Below, one piece after another: positions 50,545-58,729 of a stretch of DNA of 64,000 nucleotides (within the stretch, counting starts at the first letter, position 1; every line of letters begins with the position of its first letter). Origin of the DNA: Ruminococcus sp. 210702-SL.1.03 (lineage in GTDB: Bacteria > Bacillota > Clostridia > Oscillospirales > Ruminococcaceae). A program made the translations under genes and the position numbers. Below the pieces are notes generated by a model. It saw nothing but the letters and a program-made list of their open reading frames with translations. It had not been told where the DNA came from and did no database searches. The DNA lies in assembly GCF_020559915.1 (NCBI RefSeq), contig NZ_JAJCLZ010000005.1, positions 72,216 through 136,215 on the forward strand, given 5' to 3'.

Positions 50545-50573
50545 ATTGTATACTATTTTTTTCGTTAAGTCAA
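50545..50573 (-). promoter_or_regulatory. Promoter of the [FeFe] hydrogenase gene
   Basis: Minus strand TTGACT (50568–50573), 17-nt spacer, TACAAT (50545–50550). Confidence 0.65.
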
Positions 50574-50776
50574 GTGATTATATACGAATTTATATAGGCG
50601 ATACAGCCAAATCTGCGCGTAAAAACGGCGTAAAGTCATGTAAATTCGCTGTCAAAATGTGATAAATCTCAGGCATTTTTTTGAACAAATCGTATAAATG
50701 TTCTTTGAATTTACATTATTTTAATATCGTTGATCACGAATTACTCGAAATGGCCTTTTTCCTACCCGAAAAAAGC
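50574..50776. other. AT-rich spacer between divergent hydrogenase and MarR promoters
   Basis: No coding frame with a ribosome site, no tRNA and no clear hairpin is visible in this stretch. Together with the flanking promoters it makes up the 462-bp divergent intergenic region. Confidence 0.6.
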
Positions 50777-50804
50777 TTGACAAATAGAGAAAATGTGGTA
50801 TAAT
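50777..50804 (+). promoter_or_regulatory. Extended -10 promoter of the second MarR gene
   Basis: TTGACA (50777–50782), 16-nt spacer ending ATGTGG, TATAAT (50799–50804); the leader is about 110 nt. Confidence 0.75.
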
Positions 50805-50916
50805 AATTATTAAGAAAATAATCTTGTGCAAATAAATCTTATGAATTAACAAAAGATTTATATGTCTGAGTAATATACTAATATTTGAACCAATTTAACG
50901 AGAGGAGAAGATCCAC

Positions 50917-51360
50917 ATGAATGATACAGCTTTTACAGACTTTACCGCCTCGCTCATAAGCGTTTACCCCATATTCAGAGCAGCTATCTTTAAGGCTTTC
51001 GACAGCCACGCGAAGAAGCTCACACGCACCCAGCAGATAATACTGCTCACCATGCTTAAAAAGGAAACTTTTAGCATGAGCGGATTGGCGCGAAGCATCA
51101 GCACCAGCAACGAGCTGGCTACCCGCGCCATAACCCAGCTTGTGGAAAGCGGAATGGTACTGCGCGAAAAAAACAAGATCAACCGCCGCGTGATAAACAT
51201 ATCGCTGACCGACGAGGCGCGCGCGTATCTGGACGACATAATGCTGCTGACAAAAGAGATCATCGCGGGCGAGCTTTACAACCTGCCTGCGGAAGCCGCC
51301 AACGACCTCAAGCAGGACATGGCGGAGATAGCGGCGTATTTTAAAGACGTGAATTTCTAA
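50917..51360 (+). CDS. MarR-family transcriptional regulator
   Basis: 147-aa winged-helix regulator. Core: KKLTRTQQIILLTMLKKE, then ETFSMSGLARSISTSNELAT as helix-turn-helix and RAITQLVESGMVLREKN with the wing, RRVINISLTDEARAYL. A GAGAGGAG ribosome site precedes the AUG. It stands alone, divergent from the hydrogenase gene, so regulation of the hydrogenase is possible but not shown. Terminator follows directly. Confidence 0.9.
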   Translation: MNDTAFTDFTASLISVYPIFRAAIFKAFDSHAKKLTRTQQIILLTMLKKETFSMSGLARSISTSNELATRAITQLVESGMVLREKNKINRRVINISLTDEARAYLDDIMLLTKEIIAGELYNLPAEAANDLKQDMAEIAAYFKDVNF

Positions 51361-51384
51361 ATTACATACCTCTTAGTTGCAGAA

Positions 51385-51414
51385 AAGCGGCGTACAAAGG
51401 TGCGCCGTTTTTTT
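51385..51414 (+). terminator. Intrinsic terminator of the second MarR gene
   Basis: GCGGCG pairs with CGCCG(T) across TACAAAGGTG, followed by seven T. Confidence 0.7.
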
Positions 51415-51439
51415 ATGGACAAATTTCAAAATACGGTAA

Positions 51440-51468
51440 TTGACTGCGCGGCGCGGGCGGGGTATACT
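51440..51468 (+). promoter_or_regulatory. Sigma-A promoter for the MinD-like ATPase gene
   Basis: TTGACT (51440–51445), a GC-rich 17-nt spacer, TATACT (51463–51468). Confidence 0.65.
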
Positions 51469-51518
51469 ATTATATATAGTCACTATTTTAGATGCGAAAT
51501 TTACAGGAGATGATATAA

Positions 51519-52184
51519 ATGGGAAAAGTTATAGTTATAACAGGACACTACGGCGCGGGCAAGACCAATTTTTCGATAAATCTGGCGCTTGCGCTCGCGC
51601 TGGAACAGCCGCAGGCGCGGATAACTGTCTGCGACCTCGACATAGTGAACCCATATTTCCGCACCGCCGACCACGCCGAGCTTTTTGAGCGACACGGAAT
51701 AAAGCTCATAACGCCGCTTTTTGCGAACACCTCGCTGGATATTCCCGCGCTGGGGTTCGACATGGCGGGCGAAGCGGCGCAGAGCGACCTGCTGATACTT
51801 GACGTAGGAGGCGACGAGCAGGGGGCTATCGCTCTTGGGCGGTACGCCGACGTGCTGGGCGGCGCGCAGGGGCTGGAGATGCTTTATGTAGTCAACCGCT
51901 GCCGCAAACTCACCGAAAGCCCGCAGGAAGCGCTTGAGCTGATGTACGAGATAGAGCAAGCGGCGCGGCTGAAACACACGGGCGTGGTAAACAACTCTAA
52001 CCTCGGCGCGCTCACCGACGAGGAAACGCTTCTGCGCTCGGTGCAGTACGCCGAGGACATCTGCCGCGAGGCGGGTCTGCCGCTGAGATACACCGCGGTG
52101 CGCAGCGAACTTTTTGACGCATTGGCGAACAAGCTTCCCTGCCCGCTAAAATGTGAGGTGTATGTGAAACCTGTGTGGGAATAA
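51519..52184 (+). CDS. MinD/CobQ-like P-loop ATPase
   Basis: Cytoplasmic P-loop NTPase of the SIMIBI (ParA/MinD/CobQ) group, 221 aa. The Walker A is GHYGAGKTNFS; CDLDIVNPYFRTADHAEL follows with the switch I region; LLILDVGGDEQGA is the Walker B/switch II. NRCRKL fits the later base-recognising region. The sequence resembles 'cobyrinic acid a,c-diamide synthase-like' proteins seen beside 2-oxoacid:ferredoxin oxidoreductase operons. Here too it stands directly upstream of vor genes, though with a separate promoter at 52217. A role in cofactor or Fe-S assembly for the complex is a guess. Confidence 0.78.
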   Translation: MGKVIVITGHYGAGKTNFSINLALALALEQPQARITVCDLDIVNPYFRTADHAELFERHGIKLITPLFANTSLDIPALGFDMAGEAAQSDLLILDVGGDEQGAIALGRYADVLGGAQGLEMLYVVNRCRKLTESPQEALELMYEIEQAARLKHTGVVNNSNLGALTDEETLLRSVQYAEDICREAGLPLRYTAVRSELFDALANKLPCPLKCEVYVKPVWE

Positions 52185-52216
52185 GGCACTTTTACCCAAA
52201 AATCAAAAAGTGTTTA

Positions 52217-52244
52217 TTGATAAAAACAGCAAAAAGAGTATAAT
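52217..52244 (+). promoter_or_regulatory. Promoter of the 2-oxoacid:ferredoxin oxidoreductase operon
   Basis: TTGATA (52217–52222), 16-nt spacer, TATAAT (52239–52244); the leader is about 110 nt. Confidence 0.65.
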
Positions 52245-52359
52245 AAATAAGTGGGGGATAAGCTTTGCGGCGGCGAAATGCGCGCAGGCTTTTCCCTCAA
52301 ATTGCGTAATGAAGCACGCAGGGCGCGTGTGGATATATGTGGAGGTTCAAATACTCGAG

Positions 52360-52578
52360 ATGAAAATGAAAGTTATCGAAGACCGCTGTAAGGGCTGCGG
52401 TCTGTGCATATCGGTCTGCCCAAAGAAAATACTGGCTATGCAGACCGAAAAGAGGAACAAGAGGGGCTGCTTTACCGCCGTCTGCACCGACCAGCAGGCT
52501 TGCGTATGCTGCACAATGTGCGCACTGATCTGCCCCGACTGCGCCATAGAGATAGATAAGCCCGATAAGGAGGCGTGA
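52360..52578 (+). CDS. 2-oxoacid:ferredoxin oxidoreductase, ferredoxin-type delta subunit
   Basis: 72-aa electron-transfer subunit with two [4Fe-4S] centres: CKGCGLCISVCPKK, and CVCCTMCALICPDC. It opens the four-gene operon delta–alpha–beta–gamma. The start at AUG 52360 follows from homology (MKMKVIEDRCKGC); the best GGAGG is 14 nt upstream, a long spacing, and a longer in-frame reading exists without support. The alpha gene begins 3 nt after the stop. Confidence 0.92.
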   Translation: MKMKVIEDRCKGCGLCISVCPKKILAMQTEKRNKRGCFTAVCTDQQACVCCTMCALICPDCAIEIDKPDKEA

Positions 52579-52581
52579 GAG

Positions 52582-53661
52582 ATGGCTGAGAATACTAAAA
52601 GCGGCGAAAAATATTTGATGAAGGGCAACGAAGCGCTTGCCGAAGCGGCTATACGCGCGGGCTGCAAATGCTTTTTCGGTTACCCCATAACCCCACAGAC
52701 CGAGCTTGCGGCCTACATGGCTAAGCAGATGCCGAAGCGAGGCGGAGTGTTTTTACAGGCTGAGTCGGAGCTGGCGGCGGTAAATATGCTGCTGGGCGCG
52801 GCTTCTTCGGGCGTAAGAGCCATGACTTCCTCCTCCAGCCCCGGAATATCGCTGAAATCTGAGGGAATATCGTACATGGCGGGCAGCGACCTGCCGGCAG
52901 TTATCATAAACGTACAGCGCGGCGGCCCGGGACTAGGCTCTATACAGCCCTCGCAATCGGACTATTTTCAGGCAACGCACGCTATGGGTCACGGCGATTT
53001 CAACATACTGGTATTCGCGCCGAACTCGGTGCAGGAGATGGCGGACTTAGCGGCGCTGGCTTTCGACAAAGCCGACGAGTACCGCATACCCGCGATGATA
53101 CTTGCAGACGGTCTGCTAGGACAGATGATGGAGCCTGTAAGCTTTCACGAGATAGAGCCTGCGCACACTGACAAATCAGGCTGGGCGGCGAATGGCCACA
53201 AGAACAAGCGCGCCCACCACATCATAAATTCACTTTACCTCGACGCGCCGACGCTCGAAAAGATAGTGCGCGAGAGATACGAACGATACGCCATTATCGA
53301 GAGCCGCGAGCAGCGCAGCGAGAGCTATATGTGCGAAGACGCGGAGATACTCGTGGTAGGCTACGGGGCGGCGGCGCGAGTTGCAAAATCGGCGGTGGCG
53401 CAGGCGCGCGCAGAGGGCATAAAGGCGGGCCTTTTCCGCCCCATAACCCTTTATCCATTCCCGAAGGACGCGCTGAGAGAAGCTGCGGCGGGCGCAAAGG
53501 TGCTGCTGGATACCGAGCTTTCGATGGGTCAGATGATAGAGGACGTAAAGCTGGCTATAAACTGCTCGAAGCCGGTAGAATTTTACGGCAGAACAGGCGG
53601 CGTAGTGCCTACGCCGGGCGAGATACTGGAAAAGCTGCGCGAACTGAACGGAGGTATATAA
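52582..53661 (+). CDS. vorB: 2-oxoacid:ferredoxin oxidoreductase alpha subunit (VorB-like)
   Basis: Catalytic partner that oxidatively decarboxylates a branched-chain 2-oxoacid or 2-oxoglutarate to an acyl-CoA with ferredoxin as acceptor. Domain I: LMKGNEALAEAAIRAGCKCF, FGYPITPQTELA, LQAESELAAVNMLLGA; then TSSSSPGISLKSEGISY and GGPGLGSIQPSQSDYF; domain II includes ILVVGYGAAARVAKSA. 359 aa fits VorB/KorA. AUG with GGAGGCGTGAG upstream. Which 2-oxoacid is used cannot be told; 3-methyl-2-oxobutanoate is the family's usual annotation. Confidence 0.92.
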   Translation: MAENTKSGEKYLMKGNEALAEAAIRAGCKCFFGYPITPQTELAAYMAKQMPKRGGVFLQAESELAAVNMLLGAASSGVRAMTSSSSPGISLKSEGISYMAGSDLPAVIINVQRGGPGLGSIQPSQSDYFQATHAMGHGDFNILVFAPNSVQEMADLAALAFDKADEYRIPAMILADGLLGQMMEPVSFHEIEPAHTDKSGWAANGHKNKRAHHIINSLYLDAPTLEKIVRERYERYAIIESREQRSESYMCEDAEILVVGYGAAARVAKSAVAQARAEGIKAGLFRPITLYPFPKDALREAAAGAKVLLDTELSMGQMIEDVKLAINCSKPVEFYGRTGGVVPTPGEILEKLRELNGGI

Positions 53662-53662
53662 A

Positions 53663-54421
53663 ATGTCGGTAATATTCAAAAGACCGCACGCCCTGCTCGA
53701 CGTGCCGACCCACTACTGCCCCGGCTGCGGACACGGAATAATCCACAGACTGGTCGCCGAAGTGATCGACGAGATGGGCATAGAGGGCGAAACGGTGGGC
53801 ATATGCCCCGTTGGCTGCGCTGTAATGGCGTATGACTATTTCGGCTGCGATATGGTGGAAGCGCCCCACGGCAGAGCGCCCGCAGTAGCGACCGGCGTAA
53901 AGCGCTCGAACCCGAACCTGCACGTTTTCACATATCAGGGCGACGGCGACCTCGCGGCTATCGGCACGGCTGAGACCGTACACAGCGGCACGCGCGGCGA
54001 GAACATCGTGATAATATTCGTAAACAACACCACCTACGGCATGACGGGCGGACAGATGGCGCCCACCACCCTGCCGGGTCAGGTAACGCAGACCACGCCG
54101 TACGGCAGAGATGTGCACACAGCTGGCCACCCTGTAAAGATATGCGAGCTGATGAGCACGCTGGACGGCGTAGCGCTGGCGCAGAGAGTAGCCATAGATT
54201 CGCCCGCGCACATTCGCGAGGCTAAGAACGCCATTCGCAAGGCTTTCGACAACGAGGCGAACGGCAGAGGACTTTCGATAGTAGAGGTGCTCTCTACCTG
54301 CCCGACAAACTGGGGCGTTACGCCTGCCGAGGCAATGGAATTCGTGCGCAGCGACATGATACCCTACTACCCGCTCGGCGTTTACAAAGACGTCACCGCG
54401 GGCGAAAAGGAGGCGCGCTGA
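53663..54421 (+). CDS. 2-oxoacid:ferredoxin oxidoreductase beta subunit (TPP-binding)
   Basis: Thiamine-pyrophosphate-binding subunit of 252 aa. Motifs: THYCPGCGHGIIHRLVAEVI, CPVGCAV, APHGRAPAVATGVKRSNP, then YQGDGDLAAIG with VNNTTYGMTGGQMAPTT for the TPP-Mg site. The start lies one base after the alpha-subunit stop with GGAGG in the alpha-gene end, so the two are coupled. It pairs with the alpha subunit at the catalytic interface. Confidence 0.94.
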   Translation: MSVIFKRPHALLDVPTHYCPGCGHGIIHRLVAEVIDEMGIEGETVGICPVGCAVMAYDYFGCDMVEAPHGRAPAVATGVKRSNPNLHVFTYQGDGDLAAIGTAETVHSGTRGENIVIIFVNNTTYGMTGGQMAPTTLPGQVTQTTPYGRDVHTAGHPVKICELMSTLDGVALAQRVAIDSPAHIREAKNAIRKAFDNEANGRGLSIVEVLSTCPTNWGVTPAEAMEFVRSDMIPYYPLGVYKDVTAGEKEAR

Positions 54422-54422
54422 G

Positions 54423-54953
54423 ATGGAGATTTCGATAATTCTTGCGGGCTTCGGCGGACAGGGCATACTCTTCGCGGGAAAAGTACTGGCGTACTGCGCG
54501 ATGGAGGAGGGCAAAAAGCTGACATGGCTGCCCTCATACGGCCCCGAGATGCGCGGCGGCACCGCCAACTGCTCGGTCTGCATATCAGACGAAGACATCG
54601 GCTCGCCGATAATCCAGAACCCCGACATACTCGTCGCAATGAACGGCCCTTCATACGAAAAATTCATCGGCGCGGTAAAGAGCGGCGGAAAAGTTTTTTA
54701 CGACAGCAGCATGATGAGCGGCGTGGAAGAGCGCGGCGACGCAGATATGTACGCCGTGCCCGCCTCAGACCTTGCGGAAAAGCACGAGCTTTACGGCGGC
54801 GCGAACATGATATTGCTGGGCAAACTGCTTGAGATAACTGGGCTTTTCAGCGACGAAACGGTAGAGCGCGCGCTGAAGAAGTGCGTTGCGCCGAAGCGTG
54901 CGCGGCTCATCCCCTACAATATGCAGGCGGTCGCACTGGGCAGAAAATCGTAA
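54423..54953 (+). CDS. 2-oxoacid:ferredoxin oxidoreductase gamma subunit
   Basis: CoA-handling subunit of 176 aa. It begins with the glycine-rich ILAGFGGQGILFAGKVLA, followed by TWLPSYGPEMRGGTANCSVC and PDILVAMNGPSYEKF, all family typical. It starts one base after the beta-subunit stop. Last gene of the operon, ended by a strong terminator. Confidence 0.94.
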   Translation: MEISIILAGFGGQGILFAGKVLAYCAMEEGKKLTWLPSYGPEMRGGTANCSVCISDEDIGSPIIQNPDILVAMNGPSYEKFIGAVKSGGKVFYDSSMMSGVEERGDADMYAVPASDLAEKHELYGGANMILLGKLLEITGLFSDETVERALKKCVAPKRARLIPYNMQAVALGRKS

Positions 54954-54979
54954 CAAACGTAACAATTTCAAATAAAAAA

Positions 54980-55018
54980 ATGCGCAGACACTTTTTTGAG
55001 CGTCTGCGCTTTTTTTGT
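54980..55018. terminator. Intrinsic terminator between the vor operon and the MATE gene
   Basis: GCGCAGAC pairs with GTCTGCGC around a T-rich loop, followed by seven T on the plus strand; A residues upstream give T on the minus strand, so it can act both ways. Confidence 0.8.
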
Positions 55019-55022
55019 GTAA

Positions 55023-56348
55023 TCATGTATCGCCGAGGGTTTTCAGACTGCGCCGCATTATCACCGCGCCGACAATATCTGCCAAAAGCCAGCCTATCGG
55101 GATAGACCACCATATGCCGACAACGCCGACGGAGGGCGAGATTGCGTATGCCAAAATAACGCGCGTACCAAGCGAGATGACGGTCAGCAGCAGCGACATT
55201 TCGGGGCGATTTACCCCGCGGAAGTAGCCGTAAAGCAGGAAAAGCACGCCTATACCGACGTAAAACGCGCCCTCTGTCCGCAGGTAGCGCACGCCGATCT
55301 GCACGACCTCGCCGCCCTTCGAGAAGATCTGCATAAACTGCGCTGCGAAGATGTTGACGGCGATGGAGATCGCGGCGCAGAAGCCTGCGGTGAGCGCCAT
55401 CGAGCTTTTAACGCAGCGGCGGATACGCCCGCCCTCGCGCGCGCCGAAATTCTGCGAAATGAAGAGCGAAAAAGCGTTGCCGAACTCCTGCGCGGGCATA
55501 TAGGCGATGGTGTCGATCTTGACAGCGACGGTGAAGGCCGCCATAACGGACGTGCCGAAGCTGTTGACCAGCCCCTGTATCATCAAAATGCCGAAATTCA
55601 TGACCGACTGCTGCACGCAGGCGGCGGAAGACATACGCGTGACCTCGCCGAAAAGCGAGCGCGAGAGCAGACGGCGGCTGAACTGCGGGCACAGCGAGTT
55701 TTCGCGGACGAGCGAGAACACCACCAATCCCGCGCCGGCGAGCGCCTGAGATATGAGGGTCGCCCACGCCGCGCCTTTTATGCCCATCGAAAACTTTGCT
55801 ACAAAAAGTATATCGAGCAATATATTCACAGCGGACGATATACCGAGAAAAACGAGCGGCGTTACCGAATCGCCCAGACCGCGGAGCATGAACGAATAGT
55901 AATTATATAAAAATATGAAACATATTCCGATGAGAATTATCCGCACATAATCAGACGTTAGCGACATTATCTCAGTCGGCGTTTTCAGCAGGTGAAGTAT
56001 CTGCGGCCGGAACGCAAGCGCAGCAAGCTCAATGATCACAGCGGTCGCGCCGATCATCAGCAGTGAAAGGCTCATGACATCGGCGAGTTTGCGGGGATCT
56101 TTTTTGCCGCCGTAATAAGAAACGAGCGAGCCTGCGCCCATGCACAGGCCTATGATTATGGAATATATGAAAGTAGTGAGCGTATATGTACTGCCGACGG
56201 CGGCGAGGGCGTTATCGCCCAAACAGCGCCCTACGACGAGGGTATCGCCGAGGTTATAAGCCTGCTGTAGCAGGTTGCCGAGGATCATCGGCGCAGCGAA
56301 CGAGCAAAGTGCGGCAGTGATACTGCCGCGGGTAAGGTCTTTTTTCAT
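55023..56348 (-). CDS. MATE-family multidrug/sodium antiporter
   Basis: Twelve-helix exporter of 441 aa. The N-terminal half starts GSITAALCSFAAPMILGNLLQ and contains QAYNLGDTLVVGRCLGDNAL, a hallmark of MATE proteins; the second half repeats the plan with VNSFGTSVMAAFTVAVKID and QNFGAREGGRIRRCVKSS. Substrate range unknown; members expel cationic drugs or act on metabolites. AUG with GAGG upstream and its own promoter. It is the last clearly chromosomal gene before the accessory region. Confidence 0.93.
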   Translation of the reverse strand: MKKDLTRGSITAALCSFAAPMILGNLLQQAYNLGDTLVVGRCLGDNALAAVGSTYTLTTFIYSIIIGLCMGAGSLVSYYGGKKDPRKLADVMSLSLLMIGATAVIIELAALAFRPQILHLLKTPTEIMSLTSDYVRIILIGICFIFLYNYYSFMLRGLGDSVTPLVFLGISSAVNILLDILFVAKFSMGIKGAAWATLISQALAGAGLVVFSLVRENSLCPQFSRRLLSRSLFGEVTRMSSAACVQQSVMNFGILMIQGLVNSFGTSVMAAFTVAVKIDTIAYMPAQEFGNAFSLFISQNFGAREGGRIRRCVKSSMALTAGFCAAISIAVNIFAAQFMQIFSKGGEVVQIGVRYLRTEGAFYVGIGVLFLLYGYFRGVNRPEMSLLLTVISLGTRVILAYAISPSVGVVGIWWSIPIGWLLADIVGAVIMRRSLKTLGDT

Positions 56349-56381
56349 AAATGTGCCTCGAATAAAATTAGTGTCTATTTT

Positions 56382-56410
56382 ATTTTAGCACATTTTTTAT
56401 GTGTTGGCAA
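56382..56410 (-). promoter_or_regulatory. Promoter of the MATE gene
   Basis: Minus strand TTGCCA (56405–56410), 17-nt spacer, TAAAAT (56382–56387). Confidence 0.6.
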
Positions 56411-56413
56411 GGG

Positions 56414-56512
56414 TCAGAATCCTATCTTACGCGGTTTAGAGGAGCTGCCTAAATCCAAATTCTCATCGGCGATGTAGTCTTCAACGTCGGAAACGATTAT
56501 CGTATTGTCGGG
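56414..56512 (-). pseudogene. 3' remnant of a gene broken by the IS256-family element
   Basis: The minus strand encodes a natural-looking C terminus (NTIIVSDVEDYIADENLDLG, then SSSKPRKIGF and a stop) that ends abruptly where the IS256-family left end begins near 56512. The frame continues only into the element. The interrupted gene is unknown. Confidence 0.5.
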
Positions 56513-57075
56513 CGACCCTCCGAAAAAAAGTCTGTAAAAACTCAGCCAACTGCGATATAATAAAAATACCACAGGAGGTTGAAATTTTATGGCAAGAAGA
56601 AAAAGAGAACCAATGAGCGAGGGTAAAAAGAATATCATTGCAGAGCTGATCGAGGAGTATGATACCAGGACCGCGAAGGATATCGAGGACGCTCTCAAGG
56701 ATCTGATGGGGCGGCACTATACAGGAAATGCTTGAGGCTGAACTGGACGAGCATCTGGGGTACCAGGAATACGAACGTTCAGATAACTCCAATTACCGCA
56801 ATGGTAAGAAAACAAAGAAGATACGTGGAAACTTGGGCGAAACGGAGGTCGAAGTGCCGCAGGATCGTGACGGGACATTTGAACCAAAGGTCGTAAAAAA
56901 GCGTCAAAAGGACATCTCCGGCATTGAGAAGAAGATGATTTCTCTGTACGCAAAGGGTATGACGACCCGCCAAATAAGCGATACCATCGAGGATATATAC
57001 GGCTTTGAGGTCAGCGACTGTATGGTATCCGACATCACAGACCGCCTCCTTCCGCAGATAGCTGAAGAAACTTGA
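56510..57075 (+). mobile_element. IS256-family insertion sequence remnant, frameshifted and truncated
   Basis: A transposase reading begins at AUG 56589 (AGGAGG upstream): MARRKREPMSEGKKNII, LIEEYDTRTAKDIEDALKDL, then breaks at a run of four G (about 56709), where one extra G shifts the frame. The second frame (from 56728) continues with QEMLEAELDEHLGYQEYE, SNYRNGKKTKKIRGNLGE, ISLYAKGMTTRQISDTIEDI and stops after DITDRLLPQIAEE. Only the N-terminal part of the roughly 400-aa transposase remains; the DDE core is gone. The left end with GGGCGACCCTCCGAAAAA near 56510 may be the terminal repeat. Confidence 0.85.
56589..57075 (+). pseudogene. IS256-family transposase fragment
   Basis: Two overlapping frames joined by a +1 shift in a G run near 56709, lacking about 60% of the normal protein including the catalytic DDE region. 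It cannot be active. The break is followed at once by flanking DNA with a promoter-like sequence (57072–57100), so a deletion removed the right half. Confidence 0.85.
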
Positions 57076-57100
57076 CAAATTACGGTAGTTATTGTATACT
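57072..57100 (+). promoter_or_regulatory. Orphan consensus promoter antisense to the gene at 57089
   Basis: TTGACA (57072–57077), 17-nt spacer, TATACT (57095–57100), pointing right into the 3' end of a minus-strand gene. No plus-strand gene follows, so it may give an antisense RNA or be a relic of the deleted DNA. Confidence 0.45.
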
Positions 57101-57583
57101 GTGAAAAAAGAGCGGCTGTTTTTCAAGCCGCTCCACAACATCGTTTTTTATCACAGTTGGTGAATTTACAGAGAATTTTTCGCAGGACCTTGCATTGTAT
57201 TCATCATCGTCCCATCTGCTGATCTCAAGAGGGCAGTAAAATTTCATTTTCTGCAAATGCCTTTGCATATGATTTTCGTAAAGCAGTTTTGCATTTGGAA
57301 TATACGGAGCATATCGTGCATATGGTGCACCCTCTGATTCGATCAGCAGTCCGTCGTCCTGATCGTCATCGTATATGAGCAGGCAATGATACTGATTATT
57401 TACGTCGCAGAACATAAGGTCTGTGTTTTCTGCGATCAGCTCATTATCCTGCATCGGATGCCTTTTCAGGCGTTCAAATTTGTCGTGGGTGACTGCTTCT
57501 GCCTTTTCCACCACGCAAACTCTTGTACCGAACTCTGGCTCTTTGCGGAGCAGATTTGCATTGATCACAAATTTCTCATTCAT
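57089..57583 (-). CDS. Hypothetical protein of clostridial accessory DNA
   Basis: 164-aa protein without a recognised domain and without membrane helices. It has alternating strand/helix segments: FGTRVCVVEKAEAVTHDKFE, LKRHPMQDNELIAENTDLMF, an acidic loop YDDDQDDGLLIESEGAPYAR, then YIPNAKLLYENHMQRHLQKM. Close relatives, as I recall, occur in Ruminococcus-type genomes, often in mobile DNA. AUG with CGGAGGAA upstream. The last 15 codons contain an intrinsic terminator, so the gene ends within the hairpin region. Codon use is more mixed than the GC-rich chromosomal neighbours, less extreme than the AT-rich block to the right. Confidence 0.7.
   Translation of the reverse strand: MNEKFVINANLLRKEPEFGTRVCVVEKAEAVTHDKFERLKRHPMQDNELIAENTDLMFCDVNNQYHCLLIYDDDQDDGLLIESEGAPYARYAPYIPNAKLLYENHMQRHLQKMKFYCPLEISRWDDDEYNARSCEKFSVNSPTVIKNDVVERLEKQPLFFHSIQ
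57104..57133 (-). terminator. Intrinsic terminator inside the 3' coding end
   Basis: Minus strand GAGCGGCT pairs with AGCCGCTC around TGAAAAAC, followed by TTTTTT. The stop codon of the gene at 57089–57583 lies 15 nt further on. Confidence 0.65.
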
Positions 57584-57666
57584 TTACATTCCTCCGTTCG
57601 TATAGTTTTTGTTTTTTAATAGTATAACTGCCACATTGGTATCACTACCTTTCCTTAGAAATGAAA

Positions 57667-57726
57667 AAAAGGCTGTTCTATCATCGTCGCTTAAATTCGT
57701 GACAATAGACAAAACAGCCTTTAAAA
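57667..57726 (-). terminator. Long hairpin terminator, minus strand
   Basis: Minus strand AAAGGCTGTTTTGTCTATTG pairs imperfectly with a downstream CTAT...AACAGCCTTT and is followed by seven T. No minus-strand gene ends near it now, so it may be the relic end of a deleted gene. Confidence 0.55.
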
Positions 57727-58255
57727 CTTTGTGAATATTTTTTCAGAACAAATCGGCAGGCTCAGATCGGAATCCGCTCAAAGTCTGCCGTTATGTTCGA
57801 TATTTTTTGTTGTGTAGGGTTCGACTCCATTTTTTTCGTGAAAATCGGTGAAAAGCATCCACGGTTTTACATTGAAATTTTTCGTTTTCTAAACATAAAA
57901 AAGCCCGTAAATACGGGCTTTTTCAGGTGAATATCCATTTGGTATCACCAATATGTGATGTGACTATGAAATAGATGAATAGGAAAGCAAGAGATTTGCC
58001 ACTAAGAAACGTATAGTTAAGCAATAGATATAGAAAACGTAAATGTATATTATATACTGAATAAAATCACTTTATTTTACTCACCTTAGTAGTTCTGAGA
58101 AAAATTCTCCGTAAAAACAAAAACTGTAATAAAACGTTATATGGAAACGGATTCAAAAATTAACTGCTCCCAACTATCGATTTTATCATAGTTGATTAAT
58201 TTATAGAAAATTTTAAACAAAGTAATTTTTGGTTTAAATCACTTCGAATTAACCT
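57727..58255. other. Non-coding AT-rich stretch with a lone terminator
   Basis: No supportable gene. It holds a compact bidirectional hairpin AAAAAGCCCGTAAATACGGGCTTTTT (57897–57923), which could end transcription from either side, and a weak inverted repeat CGGCAG ... CTGCCG (57750–57786). Base composition shifts to strongly AT-rich from about 57950. Confidence 0.55.
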
Positions 58256-58729
58256 TTACATATAAAAACGACGCTTTTTAGTATATGCAAAAATTGTTTT
58301 CTCATCATCGAAATAACCATTACTCTCATTAAAATCAATCAAAGAGTTTTTAAAACAATATTCAGTATTAGTATTTTCGTTATCACACTCTAAATCTCCT
58401 CTCACTTCTTTTTCTTTAATTAAATCTGTCGGGATTTCTTCAAAAATAATCATAAAATTAAACGAGCGCAGTAAAATCGCATACTCCCTATTTTGTATAT
58501 TTATGGGTAATTTAAAGAGAACCCATATAAAACCTCTATTTATATTATATGCAAAATAATATATCTGTATAATCAGAAAATACTTGTAAAATTCTTTAGA
58601 ACAATACATTCTTTCAATGAATACAGCATTAATTATACTACAGAAACAAAAAATTGTCAAGAAAAAATATTGTGAATTATAAAAATCAGCGTTTACAACA
58701 ATTTCTATGCCTATCAATGAAGACTTCAT
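58256..58729 (-). CDS. Small protein coupled to the FRG-domain gene
   Basis: Third gene of the AT-rich block, 157 aa. The start AUG overlaps the stop of the FRG-domain gene (ATGA), so it is probably translated by coupling. The N-terminal 75 residues are rich in Phe, Ile, Tyr and Cys (YFFLTIFCFCSIINAVFIER; YFLIIQIYYFAYNI), giving one or two possible membrane segments; the rest is polar and acidic (EVRGDLECDNENTNTEYC). I recognise no family. It could be a membrane partner or immunity-type protein, or a chance frame in AT-rich DNA; the coupling and length argue for a gene. Confidence 0.5.
   Translation of the reverse strand: MKSSLIGIEIVVNADFYNSQYFFLTIFCFCSIINAVFIERMYCSKEFYKYFLIIQIYYFAYNINRGFIWVLFKLPINIQNREYAILLRSFNFMIIFEEIPTDLIKEKEVRGDLECDNENTNTEYCFKNSLIDFNESNGYFDDEKTIFAYTKKRRFYM

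Noticed and set aside
57819..57836. GGGTTCGACTCC resembling the T arm of a tRNA or tmRNA, a possible attachment site
   Set aside because: Flanking bases do not form the T stem or acceptor stem and no second copy is seen in the window; the match is too short.
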